Source: Ancalomicrobiaceae bacterium S20
GTDB taxonomy: Bacteria; Pseudomonadota; Alphaproteobacteria; Rhizobiales; Ancalomicrobiaceae
Reading direction: 5' to 3'
DNA length: 64,000 nt
NCBI GenBank assembly: GCA_040269895.1
Contig: CP158568.1
Coordinates: 2,388,716 to 2,452,715 of the forward strand
In this document: positions 29,574-38,402 of the stretch, one piece after another
How positions within the stretch are numbered: the first letter of the stretch is position 1
Layout of the letters: every line of letters begins with the position of its first letter
The notes under the pieces: model-generated
Seen by the model: the letters and a program-made list of their open reading frames with translations, nothing else
Database searches by the model: none
What the model was told of the DNA's origin: nothing
Translations under genes and position numbers: made by a program

Positions 29574-30974
29574 TCAGGCGTAGACGAAGCGGAACTTCAC
29601 TTCGCCGAGTTCGACCAGATCGCCGTCGGCGAGACGCTGCTTCTCGACGAAGGCACCGTTGACGATCACACCGTTCGAGGTCTGCCGGTTGCGCGTGATG
29701 TCGGCGATCGAGAAGCGGCCGTCCGGCTCGCGCGTGATCACGGCATGATGACGGTGGACGCTGTCGTTGACGAAACGGATGTCGTTGTCGGAATGGCGGC
29801 CGATGCGCGTCGCCGCCGAGACGATCGGCCGGCGCGCGCCGTCGAGCGTGTCGAGGAAGGCGAGCGCCTTCTCCGGATGGCGCGCCCGGAGCGCGTACCA
29901 GACGCCGGCGCCGGCGCCGATCAGCGCCAGGACCAGCACGCCTGCGAGCAGGACGCGCTCCTTCTCCCAGAAGCCGCCGGTCGCCGGAGCCGCGGGGCCG
30001 CCGGACGGGACCGGGCCGGTGCCCGCCTCCGCCTTGCCGGCGTCAGCGCCGGGCGGCGGGATGACGTCGGCCTGCACGATGCCGGTCGCGCTGCGGCCGC
30101 CCTCGAACTGCACCGTCAACAGGTAGCGGCCGCGCGGCGACGATTTGTCGAGCGGAAAGGTCGCGGTACCGCCGCTGTCGAGATATTGCGAGAAGCGCGT
30201 GACCGTCTCCTCGTCGAAGCGGCCGGTCTGCGGATTGGTCTCCCAATAGGTACCGCCGGTATCCTCGGCGAGCTTGCGGAAAGCGGCGAGTTCGGGCTGA
30301 TCCTGCTTCTCGCGATAGCCGAGCGCGACGACGACGGCCTTGGCCTCCTTCGCCGCCGCGACCAGATCCGCGGCGGTCGCGCTCGTGTCGTCGGAGCGCC
30401 CGTCGGAGGCGATCACCAGGATGCGCCGCTCGGCCTGGGCGAGGCCGAGCAGCTTCGCCGCGTCGACGCCGAAGCGGTAGAGCTCGCTCGACTGGCCTTC
30501 CGGCCTGACGACGCCGGTCGCGCGGACGGTCTCCTCGCGGGTGGCGCCGATCTGGGCGATGGTATCGAGACGGTCGGAGAAGGCGCCGAAGCCGAAGCGG
30601 TCGTTCGGGCCGGAGAGCCGCGCCGCCTCGAGCAGGCGCGCGGCGTCGGCGATCGAGGGCGTCAGCGTCTTGACCCGGCGGGTCGAGCGATCGACCAGAT
30701 AGTAGACGGCCGAGCTCTTGCCCACCGTGGTGAAGCCGAGGAAATTCGCCTCCTGCGCCGCGCCCACGCCCTCCTTGGAGGCCTGCACGTGGACGATCCG
30801 GCCACCGGCCAGCGGCCCGAACTCGCAGATCGCGTGCGGCAGATTGTCGAGATTGGCGATCAGACACTGCGGCTGGAACGAAGGCAGATCCTCCGCCGCG
30901 ACCGGTCCGACGGCGCCGGCCCACACGGCCGCGCCGGCGAAAATATACGTCGCTATGCCCCGCATCGTCCTCAT
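29574..30974 (-). CDS. Periplasmic VWA domain - membrane helix - cytoplasmic FHA protein
   Basis: A 466-residue protein with a signal peptide (residues 1-27, ending VAAE), a von Willebrand A-like domain (about 58-270), a Pro/Gly-rich tether, one membrane helix at about 341-362 and a C-terminal FHA domain (about 370-466). The expected metal site D-x-S-x-S appears as DRSTR at 95-99 with IASDGRSDD further on, so it is partly degenerate. In the FHA domain GR is kept (IGRHSDNDI) but the phosphothreonine-binding Ser of the S-x-x-H loop seems replaced by His (VHRHHAVI). The topology would let a periplasmic ligand state be passed to cytoplasmic phospho-signalling. It lies 118 bases upstream of the FHA gene at 28067. 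Confidence 0.87.
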   Translation of the reverse strand: MRTMRGIATYIFAGAAVWAGAVGPVAAEDLPSFQPQCLIANLDNLPHAICEFGPLAGGRIVHVQASKEGVGAAQEANFLGFTTVGKSSAVYYLVDRSTRRVKTLTPSIADAARLLEAARLSGPNDRFGFGAFSDRLDTIAQIGATREETVRATGVVRPEGQSSELYRFGVDAAKLLGLAQAERRILVIASDGRSDDTSATAADLVAAAKEAKAVVVALGYREKQDQPELAAFRKLAEDTGGTYWETNPQTGRFDEETVTRFSQYLDSGGTATFPLDKSSPRGRYLLTVQFEGGRSATGIVQADVIPPPGADAGKAEAGTGPVPSGGPAAPATGGFWEKERVLLAGVLVLALIGAGAGVWYALRARHPEKALAFLDTLDGARRPIVSAATRIGRHSDNDIRFVNDSVHRHHAVITREPDGRFSIADITRNRQTSNGVIVNGAFVEKQRLADGDLVELGEVKFRFVYA

Positions 30975-31072
30975 CCGTTCCGACCGGCCCGCTGATGCCG
31001 TACCGATCTCTGTTCCATCGTCATCGTGTCTATCTCGAACGCCGGCTCGTCGTCGATGCCAGCCTCCGCCGC

Positions 31073-31825
31073 CTATTTATCACACCCGGCGAGCGGCGCG
31101 CCGCACAGGCGGCACACGCCGCGCCCGTCGGGATTGAGCCCCCGGCAGGACGGGATCTCGCACAGGATGACACCGGCGTCTTTCGGTCTGATTTCGATCC
31201 GGTGCCGATCGATTTCAATGAGGTCGAAGGGTTCGAGCGCCAGCGCGGTCTGGCTCAGCACGCTGCGATCGAGCATGAGCGGGTGGCCGGCGGGGTTCGA
31301 GACCACCGCACAGCAAGGTTCACCGGCGTCGAGGTAGAATACGAGCGCAAGCCGGCCGGCGAAGCGCTCTTGATCATAGGCGGCGAGTTCAGCGACCGGT
31401 TCCAGGATCATGCGCCCATCGGCGCGCTCGGTCGCGACGATGGAGCGGCCCGGCGCCAGGACCTCGAAGGCGGTCTCGCCGCCGCCGCGGCTCGCGAAGC
31501 CGAGGCCGACGACCGGTGCCGCGACCAGCGCGAGTTCGGTATCGAAGATCCGCACGGTCTGGCCCGGCGCGAGCACGACGCGCTCCTCGGCGCCGAGCGA
31601 ACGGCCGTCCACGACCGTCGCCTTCGGGTTGCTCGCGCGGTTGATCAGCACGATCCGGCCGTCCTCCTCGACCAGTTCGAGATGGACGCGCGAGATCGCA
31701 CGGTTTTCCGGATCGAGCTGCACACCGCAGTCGGCGCCGCGGCCGACCTTCAGCGGCAATGCGTGGATTTCGCAGGAACGCTCGGCCAGCCGGGGATTGA
31801 CGACTTCGAGGGCGACGGTCGGCAT
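31073..31825 (-). CDS. FHA-domain protein with C-terminal Cys4 zinc-ribbon-like motif
   Basis: A 250-residue cytoplasmic protein. The N-terminal FHA domain (about 1-105) is canonical: LKVGRGADCGVQL with GR at 28-29, S-R-V-H at 45-48 and a following N-R/V-V-D-G strand. A middle region of about 110 residues is not recognised. The C-terminus holds four cysteines at 222, 227, 238 and 241 (C-x4-C-x10-C-x2-C-G), probably a small zinc ribbon. It is the third FHA gene in a row on this strand and the most promoter-proximal, so it probably leads the group; gaps of about 100 bases separate the genes. Confidence 0.85.
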   Translation of the reverse strand: MPTVALEVVNPRLAERSCEIHALPLKVGRGADCGVQLDPENRAISRVHLELVEEDGRIVLINRASNPKATVVDGRSLGAEERVVLAPGQTVRIFDTELALVAAPVVGLGFASRGGGETAFEVLAPGRSIVATERADGRMILEPVAELAAYDQERFAGRLALVFYLDAGEPCCAVVSNPAGHPLMLDRSVLSQTALALEPFDLIEIDRHRIEIRPKDAGVILCEIPSCRGLNPDGRGVCRLCGAPLAGCDK

Positions 31826-32270
31826 GAAGGTTCAACAATCCGGGCTGACGGTGGCGACGAGTGTGCGTCGGGGCTCCGGCGCGCGTCAAGAATCGGCGCC
31901 GGCTCCGAACCTGATCGCGATTATCGCATCCTCCCCCGACGAATGCTGAAGCGGCCGTTCATCTCCGCGCCAGAAACGCGCCGCCCCCCGATCGGCGGGG
32001 ACACCATTCAGAGACCGCGATCATCTTGACATTTTTAAATAGACGATCGCCAACTTTCGATTGCATGCCTTTCTCTATGGTACTCACCAGGCGTGGGCGA
32101 GAGATATTCCCTAGGGGAATTTCCCCCAGTATCATCTATTTCCAAGGCATATGCTTCGTATTTCAACGAAGCTAACCGCCGCGTTTACGAATCTTTATAT
32201 CAGAAATATCAGCATTCCCTTGCGGCTCGATTCTAACCATGAAAACAGAAACCCCGCCGTGGAGGAATGG
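31826..32270. other. Intergenic region ahead of chemoreceptor remnant
   Basis: About 445 bases. The first half is host-like; from about 32020 to 32260 it becomes markedly AT-rich (for example tttttaaatagac and tttacgaatctttatatc). A TTGACA hexamer lies at 32026-32031 but no matching -10 is seen 16-18 bases downstream. The AT-rich part may be the promoter region of the former chemoreceptor gene. No complete gene is seen. Confidence 0.45.
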
Positions 32271-32656
32271 ATGTCGTTCGCCAATCTGAAGGTCCGCACC
32301 AAGCTGCTCCTCCTCGTTGGGCCCAGATCAACGAGATCCAGGGTGCGACCGACGACTCGACCAAAGTCATCGCCACGATCGCCTCGACCATCGGCCAGAT
32401 GAACGCGCTCGCCACCTCGATCGCCTCGGCGGTCGAGGAACAGGGCACCGCCACGGCCGAGATCGCGCGCAACGTCCAGGAGGCGGCGCGCGGCACCGCC
32501 GAGGTGTCGCTGAACATCACCGGCGTCACGCGGGCGGCGCAGGATTCCTCCGGCGCCTCGGTCTCGATCCTCGAACAGGCAGGCGACGTGCGCACCCGCG
32601 CCGAGCGCCTGCGCCAAGAGATATCCGGCTTCCTCAGCACGATCCGCGCCGCCTGA
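32271..32656 (+). pseudogene. Methyl-accepting chemotaxis protein remnant with internal deletion
   Basis: Starts with a good Shine-Dalgarno (GGAGGA at 32261-32266) and the typical alphaproteobacterial chemoreceptor N-terminus MSFANLKVRTKLLLLVG, but after 17 residues jumps, out of frame, into the distal signalling domain: AQINEIQGATDDSTKVI, then VEEQGTATAEIARNVQEAA and the conserved terminus LRQEISGFLSTIRAA. The sensor domain, HAMP and the tip of the cytoplasmic hairpin are missing, that is, the equivalent of several hundred residues. The junction is at about 32315-32320 (gttgggcccagatc). The remnant cannot make a receptor. Confidence 0.85.
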
Positions 32657-32696
32657 TCCCTGGCACCTGCGGTCGTCTGATGAACCGGAACACCGG

Positions 32697-32722
32697 CGGC
32701 CCCGATCCCATCATCGGGGCCG
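32697..32722 (+). terminator. Perfect 10-bp hairpin after the chemoreceptor remnant
   Basis: CGGCCCCGAT (32697-32706) and ATCGGGGCCG (32713-32722) are fully complementary around a 6-base loop. It lies 41 bases past the remnant stop. No strong U-run follows, so termination would be weak or Rho-aided; it was probably the terminator of the intact receptor gene. Confidence 0.55.
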
Positions 32723-32924
32723 TTCGGATTCCTGACCTTTCGAAAGACCTCGGGGCTCGGCCAACTCCGCTTGTGGCACGGCGCGGAACTTGCCGCTAAG
32801 CTCACGCCCGTCGCTGCGGTTCGCCGATGCTGAATCGGATCCGCCGCGACGCTTGCTCAACGATCTGTCCGGTTCGGGCCGCGCGCGACGCGGGGCTGCC
32901 GCCGGTCCCTGCCCGAGAGAGGCG

Positions 32925-35537
32925 ATGCTCCGGAACGTCTCGTGCCTTCGCCCGTCGCGCCTCGCCCGTCGTGCGGCGCAGCCTGCCGTCCTCGCTCTCG
33001 CCCTGCTGGCCGTGGCGCCGGCGCACGCCGACGACCGGTCCGACCTCAAGGCGCTGGTCGCGGCCATGACGGTCGAGGAGAAGCTCGCGCTCGTGCGCGG
33101 GGCGCCGGACCCGGAGAACCTCGGCGGCGCCGGCTATCTGCCCGGCGTGCCGCGGCTCGGCATTCCGCCGCTGCGCTCGGCCGACGGGCCGGCCGGCATC
33201 GAGGTTCGCACCGAGGCGACCGCCCTGCCCGCGCCGGAGGCGGTTGCGGCCACGTTCGATCCCGCGCTGGCGGAGGCCTATGGCGGCGTGCTCGGTCGCG
33301 AGGCGCGGGCGCTCGGCATGGATGTCGTGCTGGCGCCGCACGTCAATATCGCGCGACTGCCGGTGTTTCATCGGGTGAAGGACGAGCATGGCGAGGACCC
33401 ACTGCTCGCCGCCCGCATGGGTGCGGCCGAGATCCGCGGCATCCAGGCCGCCGGCGCCATGGCGGAAGTGAAGCATCTCGCCGCCAACGATCAGTTCCGC
33501 GGCCAGGACGTCTACGATTTCCGCATTCCCGAGCGCGCGCTCGCCGAGATCCACCTGCCGCCGTTCGAGGCCGCGGTGCGCGAGGCCGGCGTCGCCTCGG
33601 TGATGTGCGCCTATAACAGGGTCAACGGTCCTTTCTCCTGCGCGCAGAAGGAGTTGATGACCGGCTTCCTGCGCAAGCGCTGGGGGTTCGACGGGTTCGT
33701 CACCTCCGACTGGAACGGTGCCCGCTCCTTCGCGCTCGATGCCGGGCTCGATGTCGAGATGCCGGGCACCTACACGCCGTCCTGGTACGGCCGGCTGGCG
33801 GCCAAGAGCGCCCGCGACCCCGCCGCCTCCGCCAGGCTCGATCGCGCCGTGCTGCGCGTGCTCGGCCAGATGAAGCGCTTCGGCCTGCTCTCCGGCGCCT
33901 CGCCCACCGGCGGCACGGCCGTCGTGCCGCCGCGCCCGGTGCTCGAATTCGAAGCGGGCGCGGCCGTCGCGCGCAAGGTTGCGACCGCGGGCGCGGTGCT
34001 GCTCAAGAACGACGGCCTGCTGCCGATCGAGCCGGCCGAGACGCCGAAGACGGTGCTCCTGGTCGGACCAACCGCCGAGCGCCTCGCCGCCGGAGCCGGC
34101 GTCGAGCGCGCCTACGGCGTCAAGGCGCGCATGGTATCGCCGTTGGAGGCGCTGAAGGCGGCGCCGCCGGCCGGCTGGACCGTCGATCATCGCGTCGGCA
34201 TCGATCTCGAAGGCACCGTCATCCCGACCGAGCACCTGAGCTGGACCGACGAGGAGGACGGCACGGCGCAGGGCGCGCAGGGCCACGGGCTCGTGCGCAT
34301 GCCGACCAGCGATCCGAACGCCGAGGCCGACATCGACGCGACGCTCGACTTTACCGGCGGGCGGGCGCTTCCCGAAGGCAGCGATCTCACCTGGGCCGGG
34401 CTGATGACGGTACCGGAAACCGGGATCTATGACCTGATGCTCGAGATCGGCGGCGGCAGCGGCCGCATCCAGCTCGGCGAGCGGATCGTCGCCTCGGCCC
34501 GGATCGGTGCCAACGGCGGCGTGGTCTGGCCCTGGACCGGCATCGTCACAACCCGCGAGGGGCTCGACATCACGACGCTGCGCGTCAAACTCATCGCCGG
34601 CCACTCCTATCAGGTGAAGCTCTTCGCCAAGGCGCAGGAGCACATCCGGCTCTCGGTGCGCTTCGCCTGGGTCACCCCGGCGGCGCGCGCGGCGCATCTG
34701 GCGAGCGCCATCGCCGCCGCGCACAAGGCCGACCGCGTCGTCGTGTTCGCGCATGAGGACGGCCAGCCACCGGACCGTGAAACTCTGGCGCTGCCGGTCG
34801 ACCAGGACGCGCTGATCCGCGCGCTCGCCGAAGCGAACCCGAACCTCGCGGTCGTGGTCACGGCCGGCCGGCCGGTGACCATGCCTTGGATCGACAAGGT
34901 CAAGGCCGTGCTGCTCGGCTGGTATCCGGGCCAGGAGGGCGGCGCGGCGCTCGCCGATCTGCTGACCGGCCGCGCCGAGCCGGGCGGCCGGCTGCCGCTG
35001 ACCTTCCCCACGACCGATGACCAGACGCCGGCACGCGGCCATCCGGAGCGCTATCAGGGGCACGACGAGATCGTCGACTATTCCGAGGGGCTCGAGGTCG
35101 GCTACCGCTGGTACGACGCGCAAGGCGAGACGCCGCTGTTCCCGTTCGGCCACGGGCTCGGCTACACGCGGTTCTCCTGGCGCGATCCGCTGGTGGTGGC
35201 GGACGGCGACGGCGCGGTCGCGATCGTCACGGTGAAGAACGAGGGCGCGCGCGCCGGGTCGGACGTCGTGCAGGTCTATCTCGGCCGCGCGGCCGGTGCC
35301 GCGCCGGGCACGCCGCCGAAGGCACTGGCCGGCTTCACGCGCGTCCGGCTCGAGGCCGGCGCGGAGACGCGCGTGGCGGTGAAGCTCGCCCCGCGCGCCT
35401 TCGAGAGCTGGTCGGAGAAGGACCACGCCTGGCGGCGGGAGTCCGACGAGCGCCGCGTGCTGATCGCCGCCTCGTCGCGCGACATCCGCTTCGACCTGCC
35501 CTTGCGGCCGGCGACGACGGCGCAGACGGGCAACTGA
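32925..35537 (+). CDS. Secreted beta-glucosidase-like glycoside hydrolase family 3 with PA14 insert
   Basis: An 870-residue exo-glycosidase. A signal peptide spans residues 1-35 (AVLALALLAVAPAHA). The GH3 barrel includes the K-H and R-x-x sugar contacts (VKHLAANDQ and SADGPAG) and the nucleophile Asp262 in FVTSDWNG. The second GH3 domain is interrupted by a PA14-like module at roughly residues 430-560 (WAGLMTVPETGIYDLML, then HIRLSVRFAW), as in carbohydrate-binding GH3 enzymes, and a C-terminal fibronectin-III-like domain follows (VVQVYLG). The active-site loop GWYPGQEGG is canonical. Probably periplasmic or exported; the substrate is an aryl- or oligo-glucoside, not defined. It is monocistronic. 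Confidence 0.92.
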   Translation: MLRNVSCLRPSRLARRAAQPAVLALALLAVAPAHADDRSDLKALVAAMTVEEKLALVRGAPDPENLGGAGYLPGVPRLGIPPLRSADGPAGIEVRTEATALPAPEAVAATFDPALAEAYGGVLGREARALGMDVVLAPHVNIARLPVFHRVKDEHGEDPLLAARMGAAEIRGIQAAGAMAEVKHLAANDQFRGQDVYDFRIPERALAEIHLPPFEAAVREAGVASVMCAYNRVNGPFSCAQKELMTGFLRKRWGFDGFVTSDWNGARSFALDAGLDVEMPGTYTPSWYGRLAAKSARDPAASARLDRAVLRVLGQMKRFGLLSGASPTGGTAVVPPRPVLEFEAGAAVARKVATAGAVLLKNDGLLPIEPAETPKTVLLVGPTAERLAAGAGVERAYGVKARMVSPLEALKAAPPAGWTVDHRVGIDLEGTVIPTEHLSWTDEEDGTAQGAQGHGLVRMPTSDPNAEADIDATLDFTGGRALPEGSDLTWAGLMTVPETGIYDLMLEIGGGSGRIQLGERIVASARIGANGGVVWPWTGIVTTREGLDITTLRVKLIAGHSYQVKLFAKAQEHIRLSVRFAWVTPAARAAHLASAIAAAHKADRVVVFAHEDGQPPDRETLALPVDQDALIRALAEANPNLAVVVTAGRPVTMPWIDKVKAVLLGWYPGQEGGAALADLLTGRAEPGGRLPLTFPTTDDQTPARGHPERYQGHDEIVDYSEGLEVGYRWYDAQGETPLFPFGHGLGYTRFSWRDPLVVADGDGAVAIVTVKNEGARAGSDVVQVYLGRAAGAAPGTPPKALAGFTRVRLEAGAETRVAVKLAPRAFESWSEKDHAWRRESDERRVLIAASSRDIRFDLPLRPATTAQTGN

Positions 35538-35554
35538 GGGAGAGCACGCGGAAA

Positions 35555-35581
35555 GAAGGCGGAGCGGGCCCCGCCGCCTTC
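35555..35581. terminator. Bidirectional hairpin between GH3 gene and hutF
   Basis: GAAGGCGG (35555-35562) pairs perfectly with CCGCCTTC (35574-35581) around a GC-rich loop. It lies between two convergent stop codons, 17 bases after the GH3 gene and 19 before the hutF stop, the expected place for a shared terminator. No long U-run on either side. Confidence 0.55.
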
Positions 35582-35600
35582 CCTTGCCTCGGGGCGCCGC

Positions 35601-36962
35601 TCAGGCAGCCAGCAGACGGCCGAGCGTCGCGGCGAAGCGTGCGGCGACGGCGTCGCGGTCGCGGTGGCGACCGTCGGCGACCACGCGCTCGCCCCGGACA
35701 TAGACGCAGTCGACCAGCCGGTTGCCGGCCGCGAACACCCAGGCGTCGAGCGGCGCGTCGCCAACGCTCGCGGGATGGCGCGGATCATCGGCGCGGAGCG
35801 TGACGAGATCGGCCGAGGTGCCGACCATGAGGCCGGCCGCGGCGCCGGGCGTCAGCGCGGCGGTGCCGCCGGCGAGCGCCTGATCGAACAAGGTCCGGCC
35901 GGTCGAAGCGCCGGCACTCGCGATCACGTTGCGGGCACGATGGGCGAGGCGCTGGGAATATTCGAACTGCCTGAGTTCCGCGCCGACGCCGATTTCGACG
36001 TTCGAATCCGAGCCGATGCCCCAGGCACCGCCGGCCGCGACGAAGTCCGCGCCCGCGAAGATACCGTCGCCGAGGTTCGATTCCGTGATCGGGCAGAGGC
36101 CGGCGACGGCGCCCGTAGCGGCCATGCCGGCGACTTCGCTCGCATCCATATGGGTCGCGTGGATCAGGCACCAGCGGCGATCGACGGGCGCATGATCGAG
36201 CAGCCAGGCGACCGGCCGGGCGCCGGACCATGCGACGCAGTCTTCAACCTCCCGCACCTGCTCGGCGATGTGGATGTGGATCGGGCCATCGCCGGCGAGC
36301 GGGATCGTGGCGGCGAGTTCATCGGGTGTCACGGCGCGCAGCGAGTGCGGCGCGATGCCGGTGACGGCGCCGGGCACGCGCGCGGCGGCAGCGCGGGCGC
36401 CGTCGAGAAGTCGGGCATAGCGCTCGACATCGTTGATGAAGCGGCGCTGCCCTTCGGCCGGCGCGCCGCCGCCGAAGCCCGAGCGGGCGTAGAGCACCGG
36501 CAGCAGCGTCAGGCCGATGCCGGTCGCCGATGCGGCAGAAGCGATGCGCTCGGCCATCTCGGCAATGTTGGCATAGGGCCGGCCGTCGCGGTCGTGGTGC
36601 AGATAGTGGAACTCGCCGACGCGGGTGAAGCCCGCCTCCAGCATCTCGACATAGAGTTCGGCGGCGACCGCCTCGACGTCGTCCGGGCTCATAGTCAGCG
36701 CGAAGCGATACATGAGCTCGCGCCAGCTCCAGAAACTGTCGGCGGTCGGGCCGCGGGTCTCGGTCAGACCGGCCATGGCGCGCTGGAAGGCATGGCTGTG
36801 CAAGTTCGGCATGCCGGGGACGGCGATCGCGTGCCGCACATCCGCCGGCCCCGGCGCGGTGCCGGTCTCGATGCCGGCGATCCGGCCCTCGGCGATCGTC
36901 AGACGCACCGCGTCGCGCCAGCCCTCGGGCAGCAGCGCCCGGTCGAAGAACAGTGTCACCAT
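35601..36962 (-). CDS. hutF: Formimidoylglutamate deiminase
   Basis: Amidohydrolase that converts N-formimino-L-glutamate to N-formyl-L-glutamate and ammonia, the fourth step of the five-step histidine pathway. The 453-residue protein has the metal-binding HSHAFQRAM motif (His55, His57), the conserved SFWSWRELMY segment, the HIAEQ motif (HIHIAEQVREVEDC), THMD and the GSDSNVEI motif, all diagnostic of HutF. It is divergent from hutI with a 189-base shared control region. With hutG below, it defines the route through formylglutamate. Confidence 0.96.
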   Translation of the reverse strand: MVTLFFDRALLPEGWRDAVRLTIAEGRIAGIETGTAPGPADVRHAIAVPGMPNLHSHAFQRAMAGLTETRGPTADSFWSWRELMYRFALTMSPDDVEAVAAELYVEMLEAGFTRVGEFHYLHHDRDGRPYANIAEMAERIASAASATGIGLTLLPVLYARSGFGGGAPAEGQRRFINDVERYARLLDGARAAAARVPGAVTGIAPHSLRAVTPDELAATIPLAGDGPIHIHIAEQVREVEDCVAWSGARPVAWLLDHAPVDRRWCLIHATHMDASEVAGMAATGAVAGLCPITESNLGDGIFAGADFVAAGGAWGIGSDSNVEIGVGAELRQFEYSQRLAHRARNVIASAGASTGRTLFDQALAGGTAALTPGAAAGLMVGTSADLVTLRADDPRHPASVGDAPLDAWVFAAGNRLVDCVYVRGERVVADGRHRDRDAVAARFAATLGRLLAA

Positions 36963-37064
36963 GGTCTCGAACCACCTCGGAATCGCGGGCCGATGTTAGC
37001 CTGCGCGGCGTGGCGGGTGCGAGAGCCGGGGCGAAAATCCCCGCCGGTCCGCCTTCCCGACCGC

Positions 37065-37092
37065 TTGCGCGCCTGATGATTATGTCTATACT
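37065..37092 (+). promoter_or_regulatory. Promoter of the hutIHGUD operon
   Basis: TTGCGC (37065-37070) and TATACT (37087-37092) are separated by 16 bases, fitting -35 and -10 elements. The -10 lies 60 bases before the hutI ATG, and the HutC-type site overlaps it, as expected for a repressed promoter. Confidence 0.55.
37084..37091. promoter_or_regulatory. HutC-subfamily operator half-palindrome GTCTATAC
   Basis: GTCTATAC at 37084-37091 fits the GT-N-TA-N-AC consensus described for the HutC subfamily of GntR regulators. It sits in the spacer between hutF and hutI and overlaps the -10 hexamer TATACT, so binding would block transcription; urocanate is the expected inducer. No second copy was found by eye. 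Confidence 0.6.
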
Positions 37093-37151
37093 TATTCATA
37101 TCCGATGACCAGCCCGATCGACGCGGGCCGTCATTGCACCAGGGTGATTCC

Positions 37152-38402
37152 ATGACCGATCAGGCCCCGACCGATCTCGCCCCGACCGCGCCTGCTCCGC
37201 GCCGGATCTGGCGCAACGCGCGGCTCGCGACGATGCGCGCCGACCGGCCTGGGCTCGGCATCGTCGAGCGCGGCGCGATCGTCGCCGACCATGGCCTGAT
37301 CGCCTATGCCGGTCCCGAGGCCGATCTGCCGTCGGATCTCGTCCGCGGCGGCGAGATCATCGATTGCGACGGCCGCTGGATCACGCCTGGGCTGATCGAC
37401 TGCCACACCCATCTCGTCCATGGAGGCGACCGCGCCAACGAATTCGAGCTGCGGCTGAAGGGCGCCAGCTACGAGGAGATCGCGCGCGCCGGCGGCGGCA
37501 TCGTCTCATCGGTCGCGGCGACGCGCGCGGCCTCGGAGGACGAGCTCGTTCGCCAGACCCTGCCGCGGCTCGACGCGCTGATCGCCGAGGGTGTCACGAC
37601 CGTCGAGATCAAGTCCGGCTACGGCCTCGACACCGCGAGCGAACTGAAGTCGCTGCGCGCCGCCCGCGCGCTCGAGAAGGTCCGCGACGTGGCGATCGCC
37701 ACGACCTTTCTCGGCGCCCATGCGCTGCCGCCGGAAGCCCAGGGCGACAAGGCGGCCTACATCGACCTGATCGTGCGTGACATGCTGCCGGCGGTCGCGG
37801 CCGAATGGCTCGCAGACGCGGTCGACGGTTTCTGCGAGGGCATCGCCTTCTCGCCCGATGAGATCGCACGCGTATTCGATGCCGCGAAGGGCTTCGGCCT
37901 GCCGGTCAAGCTGCATGCCGACCAGTTGTCGAACCTCGGCGGTGCGGCGCTGGCCGCGCGCTATGGTGCGCTGTCGGCCGACCATCTCGAACACACCGAC
38001 GAAGCGGGAGCGGCGGCGATGGCGGCGGCCGGCACGGTCGCGGTGATCCTGCCGGGCGCGTTCTACTTCATCCGCGAGACCAAGCGGCCGCCGATCGAGC
38101 TGTTCCGCGCCCACGGCGTGCCGATGGCGGTCGCGACCGACTGCAATCCCGGCACCTCGCCGCTGACCTCGCTGCTTCTGACCATGAACATGGCCGCGAC
38201 GCTGTTCCGCATGACCGTCGAGGAATGTCTCCTCGGCGTCACGCGCGAGGCGGCGCGCGCGCTCGGACGGCTCGGCGAGATCGGCACGATCGAGCCCGGC
38301 AAGGCCTGCGATCTGGCGATCTGGGACATCGAGCGGCCGGCCGAACTCGTCTATCGCATGGGCTTCAATCCGCTCCATGCGCGCATCCGGAGGGGACGAT
38401 GA
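37152..38402 (+). CDS. hutI: Imidazolonepropionase
   Basis: Hydrolyses 4-imidazolone-5-propionate to N-formiminoglutamate. The 416-residue amidohydrolase shows the metal motif [48 protein letters not shown] and TDCNPGTSP, all strict HutI signatures. ATG at 37152 is chosen over an in-frame start 6 codons upstream on family length. The last bases overlap hutH in an ATGA motif (38399-38402). First gene of the hutIHGUD operon. Confidence 0.97.
   Translation: MTDQAPTDLAPTAPAPRRIWRNARLATMRADRPGLGIVERGAIVADHGLIAYAGPEADLPSDLVRGGEIIDCDGRWITPGLIDCHTHLVHGGDRANEFELRLKGASYEEIARAGGGIVSSVAATRAASEDELVRQTLPRLDALIAEGVTTVEIKSGYGLDTASELKSLRAARALEKVRDVAIATTFLGAHALPPEAQGDKAAYIDLIVRDMLPAVAAEWLADAVDGFCEGIAFSPDEIARVFDAAKGFGLPVKLHADQLSNLGGAALAARYGALSADHLEHTDEAGAAAMAAAGTVAVILPGAFYFIRETKRPPIELFRAHGVPMAVATDCNPGTSPLTSLLLTMNMAATLFRMTVEECLLGVTREAARALGRLGEIGTIEPGKACDLAIWDIERPAELVYRMGFNPLHARIRRGR

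Noticed and set aside
32026-32031. TTGACA as the -35 element of a chemoreceptor promoter
   Set aside because: No acceptable -10 hexamer at 16-18 bases; the match alone is not enough in an AT-rich patch.
32802-35426. An 874-codon minus-strand open frame opposite the GH3 gene
   Set aside because: Antisense shadow; the plus strand encodes a complete GH3 enzyme with signal peptide and catalytic residues.
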